Part shown: one piece after another, positions 36,048 to 43,989 of the stretch
Numbering within the stretch: the first letter of the stretch is position 1
Layout of the letters: each line of letters starts with the position of its first letter
Translations under genes and position numbers: made by a program
The notes under the pieces: model-generated
What the model saw: only the letters and a program-made list of their open reading frames with translations
Told to the model about the DNA's origin: nothing
Database searches by the model: none
DNA from: Candidatus Bipolaricaulota bacterium
GTDB lineage: Bacteria; Bipolaricaulota; Bipolaricaulia; Bipolaricaulales; Bipolaricaulaceae
Assembly: GCA_014361015.1 (NCBI GenBank)
Contig: JACIWJ010000008.1
Coordinates: 1 to 43,989, forward strand
Reading direction: 5' to 3'
Length of the DNA: 43,989 nucleotides

Positions 36048-36805
36048 GCCCGTTCCGGGCGTTCCTCGGGAAGGAGTTCCGGGAGATCGTGAAGACGTGG
36101 CGGATCTGGGTCCTCCCGGGGATCGTCCTCTTCTTCGCCGTGACCGGGCCGGTGATCGCCCAGTTCACGCCGCAGCTCGTTCAGGCCCTGGCACCGGATA
36201 CGGGCCTCGTGCTCCAGATTCCCGCCCCGACGTTCACCGATACCTACCTCCAGTGGACGAAGAACCTGATTCAACTCGTCACGTTCGCGATCATCCTCAT
36301 CTTCGCGGGGGCCGTGTCGGCGGAACGCAGGTCAGGCACGGCCGTGCTTGTCCTGACGAAACCCTTGAGCCGCACCGCGTTCATCGTCGCCAAGTACGTT
36401 GCCCAGGGCCTGTTGCTGGTCACGACCGTGGTGGTCGGCGCTGCGACGACCTGGGCTCTGACCCTGGCTGTGTTCGGCGAGGCCCTGCTCGTTCCCCTCG
36501 TCCAGGCGACGGGGGTGTGGCTCGTGTGGGGACTGCTGGTCCTCGGGATCATGATCTTCCTGTCCTCCCTCGTGGGTTCTCAGGCCGGGGCGGCGGGCCT
36601 GGGATTGGGGGTGTTCGTCCTTTTCTCCATTGGATCGATCTGGACCCCCGTTGGGCGGTACAGCCCCGCAGGGCTTCTCGGTGCCCCCACGGACGTCCTC
36701 CTCGGCCGAGCTGGCCCCCTCCTGTGGCCGGTGGTCACGGGACTCGTCCTGACCGGGATCTCCGTCGCCGCAGCGGTGGTCGCGTTCTCGCGCAAGGAGC
36801 TCTGA
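36044..36805 (+). CDS. ABC-2 type transporter permease
   Basis: FLGKEFREIVKTWRIWVLP; FAGAVSAERRSGTAVLVLTKPLSRTAFIVAKYVAQ. Confidence 0.88.
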   Translation: MSPFRAFLGKEFREIVKTWRIWVLPGIVLFFAVTGPVIAQFTPQLVQALAPDTGLVLQIPAPTFTDTYLQWTKNLIQLVTFAIILIFAGAVSAERRSGTAVLVLTKPLSRTAFIVAKYVAQGLLLVTTVVVGAATTWALTLAVFGEALLVPLVQATGVWLVWGLLVLGIMIFLSSLVGSQAGAAGLGLGVFVLFSIGSIWTPVGRYSPAGLLGAPTDVLLGRAGPLLWPVVTGLVLTGISVAAAVVAFSRKEL

Positions 36806-37002
36806 GCGATGTGACGCCGGCGGACCGTTAGACGGGCCACACCCGAAGGAGGAGCGGAACGCCGATCGTCACCGCCAGGATCGGGGGGAGAGCTGCGCAA
36901 CCGACGCCTCACCTCCACCCTAGCGACAGGTTCGCACCCGCACCCGCCGAGCCATCCGCGCGACCCCCTGCAACCTACCTCCTCCTGCGGTACGATGTGC
37001 GC

Positions 37003-38151
37003 ATGGACCGGTTGTCGCGACAGGACCTGAGCGATCTCGTGGAAGGAACGTCGCCCCATCGCGTGTCCATCTTCTTGCCCACGGGTCGGGCGGGGCCAGC
37101 GGCTCGCGAGGGAGGGATCCGCCTCAAGAACCTCCTTCGCGAGGCGGAGGAACAGCTCGTGGCACTCGGGATGAGGTCCCCTCAGATCCAGGACCTCCTC
37201 GCCCCTGCGCGGAGCCTGGTGGGGGACAGCCTGTTTTGGTCGTACCAGAGCGACGGGCTGGCGTTGTTCTTGTCTCCAGAGGGGATGCGCAAGTGGCGCC
37301 TCCCGCTCCGGTTCGAGGAGCTGGTGGTGGTGGCCGACCGGTTCCACGTCAAACCCCTGCTGTCCCTGTTCACCGGCGACGGGCGGTTCTACGTTCTGGC
37401 CCTGAGCCAGAACCAGGTGCGCCTGCTGTTGGGGACGCGCCACAGCGTGACCGAGGTCCCCGTCGAAGAAGTGCCCACCGCCCTCGCCGACGTCCTGCGG
37501 CCGGATCTGGTTCAGAAGCACCTCCAGTTCCGCACTGCGGCGAGCAGCGGGCCGGGGAAGCAGGCCGTGGCCTACCACGGCCACGGGGGAGCCGATGCCG
37601 GGCACAAGGACGATATCGTGCGCTTCTTCCGCCGGGTCGACGAGGGTCTCCGATCGTACCTCGCCTCCGAGCCGGCTCCCCTCGTGGTGGCGGGGGTGGA
37701 CTACCTCCTCCCTCTGTACCGCGAGGCCAGCTCCCACCCGCATCTGGTGAACGAGGGGATCACGGGAAACCCGGATCGGCTGACCCCCGAGGAGCTTCAC
37801 GCTCAAGCGTGGGCGTTGGTCCAGCCCCACTTCCATCGGGCTCAGCAGGAGGCCGCGGACAGGTTCGCGGCGCGCCTCGGGACGGGACTCGCGTCGGCCC
37901 AGTTCCCCGAGGTCCTCCGCGCCGCCCGCGAGGGCCGCGTGGAAGTTCTGTTCGTGGCCGTGGGCGTGCAGCGCTGGGGGAGGATCGCCTCCACCGGGGA
38001 GGTCGAGGTCCACGACTCCCTTCAGCCGGGGGACCAGGATCTCCTCGACCTCATCGCGGTGGAGACCCTGGTTCGCAAGGGCACGGTGTACGCTGTGTCT
38101 CCCGACAGGGTCCCCGGGGGAGCGGACCTCGCCGCCGTGTTCCGCTACTAG
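37003..38151 (+). CDS. Bacterial archaeo-eukaryotic release factor (baeRF)-like protein
   Basis: SPHRVSIFLPTGRAGPAAREGGIRLKNLLREAEEQL; DGLALFLSPEGMRKWRLPLRFEELVVVADRFHVKPLL; FYVLALSQNQVRLLLG; PLVVAGVDYLLPLYREASSHPHLVNEGITGNPDRLTPEELHAQAW. Confidence 0.75.
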   Translation: MDRLSRQDLSDLVEGTSPHRVSIFLPTGRAGPAAREGGIRLKNLLREAEEQLVALGMRSPQIQDLLAPARSLVGDSLFWSYQSDGLALFLSPEGMRKWRLPLRFEELVVVADRFHVKPLLSLFTGDGRFYVLALSQNQVRLLLGTRHSVTEVPVEEVPTALADVLRPDLVQKHLQFRTAASSGPGKQAVAYHGHGGADAGHKDDIVRFFRRVDEGLRSYLASEPAPLVVAGVDYLLPLYREASSHPHLVNEGITGNPDRLTPEELHAQAWALVQPHFHRAQQEAADRFAARLGTGLASAQFPEVLRAAREGRVEVLFVAVGVQRWGRIASTGEVEVHDSLQPGDQDLLDLIAVETLVRKGTVYAVSPDRVPGGADLAAVFRY

Positions 38152-38159
38152 GGGAAGCT

Positions 38160-39383
38160 GTGCCGGGCAGGCTCTTATCCCTCGAAGACTACCGCCCGCT
38201 CGTGGGGGATCCAGTGGTGGACCGGATCCGCGACAAGGCCCGCCCGTTGCGGGGGTTACACGTGACGCACGTCAACTCCACCTACTACGGTGGCGGAGTG
38301 GCCACCCTCCTCTCCTCCCTCACCCTCCTCATGAACGACGTCGGGATCAAGACCGGATGGCGGGTGATCCAGGGGTCGCCCGATTTCTTCAGCGTGACGA
38401 AGAAGTTCCACAACGCGCTCCAGGGCGGGAACATCAACCTGAGTCCGCGCAAGAGGCAGATCTACGAGGACACGGTGTACGAGAACGCCGTGCGCAACCA
38501 TCTGGACCACGACGTGGTGGTCATCCACGACCCCCAGCCCCTTCCCCTCGTGGGGCACTACCGCAAGCGCGGGCCCTGGATCTGGCGGTGCCACGTGGAC
38601 CTCACCTCGCCCCACCCCGAGCTGTGGGCCTACCTGATCCCGTTCATCGAGCGGTACGACGCGGTGGTCGTGTCCATGCCGGAGTACCGGCAGGAGCTCA
38701 CCACCCCCCAGGTCGTGATCCCGCCGGCGATCGATGCCTTCGCAGTTCAGAACCGGGAGCTCTCGCCCGAGGAGGTCGGGGAGCGACTCGCCCACTACGG
38801 CATCCCCACCGACCTCCCGCTTGTGGTCCAGATCTCGCGGTTCGACCCCTGGAAGGACCCTCAGGGGGTCATCGAGGCGTTCCGGCTGGTGCGAGAGGAG
38901 GTCCCGGCGACGCTGGTCCTCCTCGGCAACGTGGCCACCGACGATCCGGAGGGGGAAGAGGTGTATCGGTCGCTCCTCAACCAGCGAGAGGAGCGGATCA
39001 TCATCCTCAGCCGTCAGGACGGGGCACTCGTCAACGCGCTCCAGCGCCGGGCGGCGGTGGTCCTCCAGAAGTCACTGCGCGAGGGGTTCGGCCTCACCGT
39101 GGCCGAGGCGATGTGGAAGGGGACGCCGGTGGTCGGGGGAAACGTGGGCGGCATCCGCCATCAGATCGTGGATGGAGTGAACGGGTTCCTCGTGGCGTCC
39201 GTCGAGGAGGCAGCGGGGCGGACGGTGGAGCTCCTGCGGGACGACGATCTGCGGCGGGAGATGGGAACGAGGGCTCGGGATACGGTGCGAGAGCGGTTCC
39301 TGATGACGGCGCTTCTCGAGCGGTACCTGGACCTGTTCGCCGCCTTCGAGCCCAACTTCCGCCTGCGGGACGGGGGGAACTAG
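38160..39383 (+). CDS. treT: Trehalose synthase, TreT-type glycosyltransferase
   Basis: HVTHVNSTYYGGGVATLLSSLTLLMNDVGIKTGWRVIQGSPDFFSVTKKFHNALQG; VVIHDPQPLPL; SLREGFGLTVAEAMWKGTPVVGGNVGGIRHQI. Confidence 0.92.
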   Translation: MPGRLLSLEDYRPLVGDPVVDRIRDKARPLRGLHVTHVNSTYYGGGVATLLSSLTLLMNDVGIKTGWRVIQGSPDFFSVTKKFHNALQGGNINLSPRKRQIYEDTVYENAVRNHLDHDVVVIHDPQPLPLVGHYRKRGPWIWRCHVDLTSPHPELWAYLIPFIERYDAVVVSMPEYRQELTTPQVVIPPAIDAFAVQNRELSPEEVGERLAHYGIPTDLPLVVQISRFDPWKDPQGVIEAFRLVREEVPATLVLLGNVATDDPEGEEVYRSLLNQREERIIILSRQDGALVNALQRRAAVVLQKSLREGFGLTVAEAMWKGTPVVGGNVGGIRHQIVDGVNGFLVASVEEAAGRTVELLRDDDLRREMGTRARDTVRERFLMTALLERYLDLFAAFEPNFRLRDGGN

Positions 39384-39583
39384 CTCCCCGTGGGCGCGGG
39401 GCGCCAGCTGCCAGCAGCAGGAGAGGTGGAGCGGAGATCGGGCTGCGTGTCGCTCCCGAGAGCCAGATCGAGGTCGCCGAGGGCTTTCTCCAGAACGCGC
39501 GGCCGAAGCCGCCTTCCTCGCGGCGGGGACGCCGTTCGGGTTGAGGTGAGAACCGTTGTTTGGGATCGAGAGCGGGACGAGCG

Positions 39584-39853
39584 ATGGAGACGGTGTGGAA
39601 CGTCCTGAAGTGGGTGCTGGTGGCCCTCGTCACCGGGTTCGTCGGGTACGTGGGGCGGTTCGGGGCGCAGTGGCTCATCGAGCGGGCCCGTGCCCGGCGG
39701 CGGGCCGCGGGGGAACTCTCCCCGCAGCGACCCCCCCCGAGCGGAAGTTCCCCGGCCCCCCGGCCAGGGCCCACGGACGAGCAGAAAGCGGAGAAGAAAC
39801 GGGCGAAGGCGCAGGCCAAGGCGGCGAAGAAGGGGGCGAAGGGGCAACGCTGA
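39584..39853 (+). CDS. Small membrane-anchored protein with Lys/Ala-rich tail
   Basis: METVWNVLKWVLVALVTGFVGYVGRFGAQWLIERARARRRA...KKRAKAQAKAAKKGAKGQR. Confidence 0.5.
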   Translation: METVWNVLKWVLVALVTGFVGYVGRFGAQWLIERARARRRAAGELSPQRPPPSGSSPAPRPGPTDEQKAEKKRAKAQAKAAKKGAKGQR

Positions 39854-39883
39854 CCGCCGCGCGCTCGGCTGCGCCGGTCCCGT

Positions 39884-40477
39884 CTAGCGGGCACTGAGCA
39901 AGAGCCGAACCACGGGCCGCTCTGGCCTCCGCCGCGCTACCTCCACGAACCCGGCTTTCGTGTACATCGACATCGCCCCGAACCACATCGACGCATCCGC
40001 GCTGCGGGTGGGCTTGTCCACCGGGTATGCCTCCAACGCCACCGCGCCCCGCGCACGGGCGAACGCGATCGCCCCGCGCAGGAGCCCCGTCGCCACTCCC
40101 TGGTGCCGGTACGCCGGGGGGACGACGAAGCACACGACCGACCACACGGGCAGGTCGTCCACCGCCCTCGCCACCGGGGACCGCCGCAGCCGGGGGAACG
40201 CCTCCCGGGGGCCGAGCGATATCCATCCCACCGGCACCCCGTCGCGGTACCCGATCAACCCCGGCGGCGGATCGCCCCCGGCGAGGGCCTGCAGCTGCCT
40301 CCGGCGGTGCTCGGCCACCGTGAGGCCAGCCGGAACCGCCACCTTGCCGCTCTCGCGGTAGTACATGCACCAGCAGCCCCGGGCCATCGCGCACCCCCGC
40401 GCCAGGAACAGGGCCTCGAGATCCGGCCACCGCTCCGACGTCAACGGATGGATGATGAGGTTCATGGGGATCAGCAT
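39884..40477 (-). CDS. GNAT-family N-acetyltransferase
   Basis: WSVVCFVVPPAYRHQGVATGLLRGAIAFARARGAVALEAYPVD; alternative start 40465. Confidence 0.88.
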   Translation of the reverse strand: MLIPMNLIIHPLTSERWPDLEALFLARGCAMARGCWCMYYRESGKVAVPAGLTVAEHRRRQLQALAGGDPPPGLIGYRDGVPVGWISLGPREAFPRLRRSPVARAVDDLPVWSVVCFVVPPAYRHQGVATGLLRGAIAFARARGAVALEAYPVDKPTRSADASMWFGAMSMYTKAGFVEVARRRPERPVVRLLLSAR

Positions 40478-40834
40478 ACAAGCGAGGAACGCCCTTGTCC
40501 GTACGTAGCTGCCAAGCCACGGCGTGCGTGATCAGGTCGGGGGGCTGCGCAGGCTCGGGAGCTGGTCGAGGAGGCATCTTCCACGGTGATCGGCGCTGTC
40601 AGGATGCCGACGGGATCGCGCCGAGGGGCGGAAGAGCGGAGGAAGCTGGTGCCAGAATCTCGTTGGTTGACCGTGCCTTCCCCTTCGGTCCCTGCCACGG
40701 TGGGGATTGTCGAGGGTGTTCATCCGTCAGGAAAGGGTGGGTCGCCACGCCCACCTCCAGCTCGTGGAGAACCGCGGGGTGGGACACCTCGTCCACAGGC
40801 GGTGGCGTGCGCATCGCGCGATGAGGCTTCTGGT

Positions 40835-41410
40835 TCACAGCCAGGGGACGATCACGTCGTCGGTGAGGAGAGCCGGGGGCCCGCTGAAGCGGATGATCCC
40901 GTGGCGGTCGATGAGCACGGTGTGCGGGATCGCCTGGATGCCGTATAGATAAGCGACGGCTCGGGCCTCGGTGAATGGTGCCCACAGGGCGATGAACCCG
41001 GTGTACCCGTTGGCCGCAAGGAAACGGGCTCCATCCTCCCGCCGGTGGTCGAGGTTCACCGCCACCACCTTCAGCCCCTGGGCCCCGTACCTCTGGCGCA
41101 GGGCCTCGATCGCGGGAACAGTGGTCAGACAGGGCTTGCACCACGTGGCCCAGAAGTCGAGGAGCACGGGGTATCCGCAGAACGAGGAAAACTGGACAGG
41201 GGTCCCGGACAAGTCGGGGAGCGTGAAGTCGGGGGCGCGTTGTCCCACCTGAGGCCCCACCTCCGCTTCCCCCAGGTCGGGAGATGAGGCAGGCGGCGGG
41301 CAGATCGCATCCGCGCCCGATGGCGCCTCCCCGCCGGTCCCGGCGATCCACCCGCTCGCGGCGAGCGCTAGGCCGAGCGCCACTCCCCACGCAACGCGTC
41401 GTCTCACCAT
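40835..41410 (-). CDS. TlpA/ResA-like thioredoxin-fold protein, exported
   Basis: Signal peptide; VGQRAPDFTLPDLSGTPVQFSSFCGYPVLLDFWATWCKPCLTTVPAIEAL. Confidence 0.92.
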   Translation of the reverse strand: MVRRRVAWGVALGLALAASGWIAGTGGEAPSGADAICPPPASSPDLGEAEVGPQVGQRAPDFTLPDLSGTPVQFSSFCGYPVLLDFWATWCKPCLTTVPAIEALRQRYGAQGLKVVAVNLDHRREDGARFLAANGYTGFIALWAPFTEARAVAYLYGIQAIPHTVLIDRHGIIRFSGPPALLTDDVIVPWL

Positions 41411-41547
41411 GACCGGAACCTACCCGCTTCCGGATGGAAGCGCCATGGAGGCCCGGCGAAAGCGCGGTGGACCCCACCCCACCGAGGGTCGGTTGCGGGG
41501 GGACAGAACGAGGGTCAGAATTCACGTCGCCCCGTGGGGACGCGCCC

Positions 41548-41635
41548 GGAGGGATGGGTGAGCGGACGAAACCGCCGGTCTTGAAAACCGGTGAGCCGCG
41601 AGGCTCCGTGGGTTCGAATCCCACTCCCTCCGCCA
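41548..41635 (+). tRNA. tRNA-Ser, anticodon TGA, 3' CCA encoded
   Basis: GGAGGGA...TCCCTCC acceptor stem, CTTGAAA anticodon loop, long variable arm GAGCCGCGAGGCTC, TTCGAATC T-loop, GCCA 3' end. Confidence 0.93.
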
Positions 41636-41757
41636 GAAGGTGGCAACTCCCAAGCCGCGCGGCAGCGGGCAATCCGGGTCCTCCTGGTGGACGTGCCAGT
41701 CTGGGGTGCCCACGTCGTTGGCTCGGCTCTGGCCGATCGCGTGTACCATCAAGGCCC

Positions 41758-42363
41758 ATGATCCTGCGGGCAGCGTTGGTGGACATGGACGGAACGATCT
41801 GGGAGTCCCCGCTACGGATGGCCGCTCTGCGGCAGGAGCTGGGGCTCCCCCAGGATGGCCGGCCGATCCTGCACGCGATCGCCGACCTCCCCCGGGGGGA
41901 ACGAGAGAGGGCGACTCAGGCATTGCAGGACCACGAGGCCCACGCCGTGGACCGGGGAGCGCTTCGGCCGGGGACGACCGAACTCCTCCGGTTCCTTCGT
42001 CGCCGCAACCTCCGGTGCGCCCTCATCACCAACAACTCCCGCCGCAGCGTGGACCTCGTCCTCGCCCGCCATCCGCTCCCGTTCGACCTCGTGTTCACCC
42101 GCGACGATGGCCCGCTCAAGCCTGACCCCCAGGCGTTCCTCCTTCCCCTCGCCCGGCTGGGGGTACCTCCGGAGGAGGCGATCGCGATCGGCGACTCCCA
42201 CTTCGACCTCCAGGCGGCGGTCGGGGCCGGGATCCGAGAGGTCATCCTCGTCCAGCCAGCGGAGTGGATGCGCGGGTTCTTCCCCCCAGGGGCGCGCCCG
42301 CGGGAGGTCCCCACCCTCAGGGAAGCTCAGGCCCTCATCGTGAGCCTTCTGGACGGAAGGTGA
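41758..42363 (+). CDS. HAD-superfamily hydrolase
   Basis: AALVDMDGTIWESP; CALITNNSRRSV; KPDPQAFLLPLARLGVPPEEAIAIGDSHFDLQAAVGAGI. Confidence 0.9.
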   Translation: MILRAALVDMDGTIWESPLRMAALRQELGLPQDGRPILHAIADLPRGERERATQALQDHEAHAVDRGALRPGTTELLRFLRRRNLRCALITNNSRRSVDLVLARHPLPFDLVFTRDDGPLKPDPQAFLLPLARLGVPPEEAIAIGDSHFDLQAAVGAGIREVILVQPAEWMRGFFPPGARPREVPTLREAQALIVSLLDGR

Positions 42364-42364
42364 A

Positions 42365-42394
42365 GGGGCGCCGAGCGGCGCCCCCTCTCTCAAT
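42365..42394 (+). terminator. Hairpin terminator after the HAD gene
   Basis: GGGGCGCC-GAGC-GGCGCCCC followed by CTCTCTC. Confidence 0.5.
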
Positions 42395-42410
42395 CGCCTG
42401 CACGACCCTT

Positions 42411-42911
42411 CTACCTACGCCACAGGCACACGGGCGCGGTCCACACGGAGCGGATGACCGAACCGTAGCCGCGCCCCAGCTCAACGTCCTCGTTGTCCAC
42501 AAGGTGAATATCGAACAGGCTCCGGAGGGAAGCGCAGCCGGTGAGGGTCCGGTATCCCTGGGTCAGGAGGCGGTTCAGTCGCCAGAGGAGGCTCTCCACG
42601 GTATCCGACTTCCGCTCCACCCAGGCGATGATGTCCACGTCCGAACTCGGGCGAGTGCGGCCATCCATCGTGCTCCCGTAGACGTACACCGCCTGGAACG
42701 CGGACCCAAGGCCAGAGACGTACGTACAGAACTCCTGGGCCAACGCGTACCGGAACGCGGAGTGAGCCCCTGGGGCGCCCGCGCGGAGATCGGCTAGGAG
42801 CCGCTGCGGACTGCAACCCTCACGGGCGCCCGCGGTTCCCAGCGCTCGCGCGAGGATCCCGTCGTGGCGGACCGTCGGACCGAGCAGCAGGCTCGGGGTG
42901 CTGTCGATCAC
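42411..42911 (-). CDS. Nucleotidyltransferase-domain protein
   Basis: AVYVYGSTMDGRTRPSSDVDIIAWVE gives the GSxxxGxxxxxSDxD-type signature; GTG start overlaps the stop of the upstream gene. Confidence 0.75.
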   Translation of the reverse strand: MIDSTPSLLLGPTVRHDGILARALGTAGAREGCSPQRLLADLRAGAPGAHSAFRYALAQEFCTYVSGLGSAFQAVYVYGSTMDGRTRPSSDVDIIAWVERKSDTVESLLWRLNRLLTQGYRTLTGCASLRSLFDIHLVDNEDVELGRGYGSVIRSVWTAPVCLWRR

Positions 42912-43989
42912 GGGAACACCCCCCGCAGCCGGATCGCCTCCACCACGCGCTCGAGCCCGATCATGAACGCCGCGGTGCGCAGGGAGACGTTGTGCGTCTT
43001 CGCGTTGTCCCACACCGACTGGAACGCGCGGCGCAGGATGACAGCCAACCTCTCGTTTGTCTCCTCCTCCTCCCAGTAGAAGTTCTGCAGGTTCTGCACC
43101 CACTCGAAGTAAGAGACGACCACTCCTCCAGCGTTGGCAAGGATGTCGGGTGCCACGATCCGGCCCCGTTCCTCGAGAATCAGGTCGGCCTCGGGGGTGG
43201 TCGGGCCATTGGCCCCCTCAACGATCACCCGGGCCTGGATCCGGTCTGCGTTGGCTTCCGTGATCTGGCCCTCCAGCGCTGCGGGTACCAACACATCCAC
43301 GTCGAGGGTCAGCACCTCTGGCCCAACGAGGGGCTCCACTCCGGGGGCACCGTAACCCGCGATCAGCCGCTGCGGGGACCTCGAGACGTGCGCGAGGAGG
43401 GCGGGGATGTCCACGCCGTCTGGGTTGTACAGGGCCCCTGAGACGTCGGACACGCCGACCACCTTCGCCCCTTTGGCGTGAAGGAGCTGCGCCGCCACCG
43501 ACCCCACGTTGCCAAACCCCTGAACGGCGACCGTCGCCCCGGCCAGCCCCTTCCCGAGCCGGGCCAGGAGCTCCTCAATCACGATCACCACACCGCGCCC
43601 GGTCGCCTCCCGCCGACCGCGGGCCCCGCCGACCGCGAGGTCCTTCCCAGTGACAATGCCGGACATCGGCTCCCCCCGGAGGGCGGTGGCCGTATCCATC
43701 ACCCAGTTCATGATCCGAGCGTTCGTGTTCACATCAGGAGCCGGGATATCGTGGTGGGGACCGATAAGGGGGAGGATCATCGCCGTGTAGCGGCGGGTGA
43801 GCCGCTCCAGCTCTCCCTCGGAGAGGGTGGTCGGATCACACACGACCCCACCCTTGCCCCCACCCAATGGGATGTCCACAACTGCACATTTCCACGTCAT
43901 CCAGCCCGCCAGGGCCTTCACCTCGTCGATCGTCACCGCCGGGTGAAAGCGAATCCCTCCCTTGCACGGGCCACGGACCGAGGAGTGCT
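42908..43989 (-). CDS. gdhA: Glutamate dehydrogenase family (N-terminus beyond the right window edge)
   Basis: GPCKGGIRFHPAVTIDEVKALAGWMTWKCAVVDIPLGGGKGG; VAVQGFGNVGSVAAQLL; NAGGVVVSYFEWVQNLQ. Confidence 0.96.
   Translation of the reverse strand, partial: HSSVRGPCKGGIRFHPAVTIDEVKALAGWMTWKCAVVDIPLGGGKGGVVCDPTTLSEGELERLTRRYTAMILPLIGPHHDIPAPDVNTNARIMNWVMDTATALRGEPMSGIVTGKDLAVGGARGRREATGRGVVIVIEELLARLGKGLAGATVAVQGFGNVGSVAAQLLHAKGAKVVGVSDVSGALYNPDGVDIPALLAHVSRSPQRLIAGYGAPGVEPLVGPEVLTLDVDVLVPAALEGQITEANADRIQARVIVEGANGPTTPEADLILEERGRIVAPDILANAGGVVVSYFEWVQNLQNFYWEEEETNERLAVILRRAFQSVWDNAKTHNVSLRTAAFMIGLERVVEAIRLRGVFP

Noticed and set aside
40599-41786. 395-aa minus-strand ORF spanning the tRNA and TlpA-like gene
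   Set aside because: Overlaps a tRNA and a clear CDS in another frame; translation is low-complexity.

Overview
This is a GC-rich, densely coded bacterial chromosomal window with about 40 supportable protein genes and one tRNA-Ser(TGA). Most of it looks like ordinary core and metabolic genome: uvrA, rmuC, an aldehyde ferredoxin oxidoreductase, an FtsZ homologue, an M1-type peptidase, an amino-acid ABC importer, LemA/DUF2207 genes, an FSA-like transaldolase, glutamine synthetase, a P1 peptidase, an ABC exporter, TreT, and glutamate dehydrogenase at the right edge. The left ~5 kb is a mosaic. It holds RAYT (REP-associated tyrosine transposase) pieces, a dispersed motif ACTAAAGATCTGACCCC, truncated genes, a PKD-like lipoprotein and an AbiEii-type module. 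The observations most worth following up are: (1) an FtsZ homologue with an in-frame N-terminal ~75-aa domain resembling DnaA domain I and an altered tubulin-signature loop; (2) the RAYT/REP-like mosaic; (3) two perfect TGTGA-N6-TCACA palindromes upstream of exported-protein genes; (4) a Cys-pair-rich putative outer-membrane protein next to a decayed relative; (5) a bacterial eRF1-like (baeRF-type) gene 8 bp upstream of trehalose synthase TreT. All names come from reading translated sequence by eye. No database search was run.
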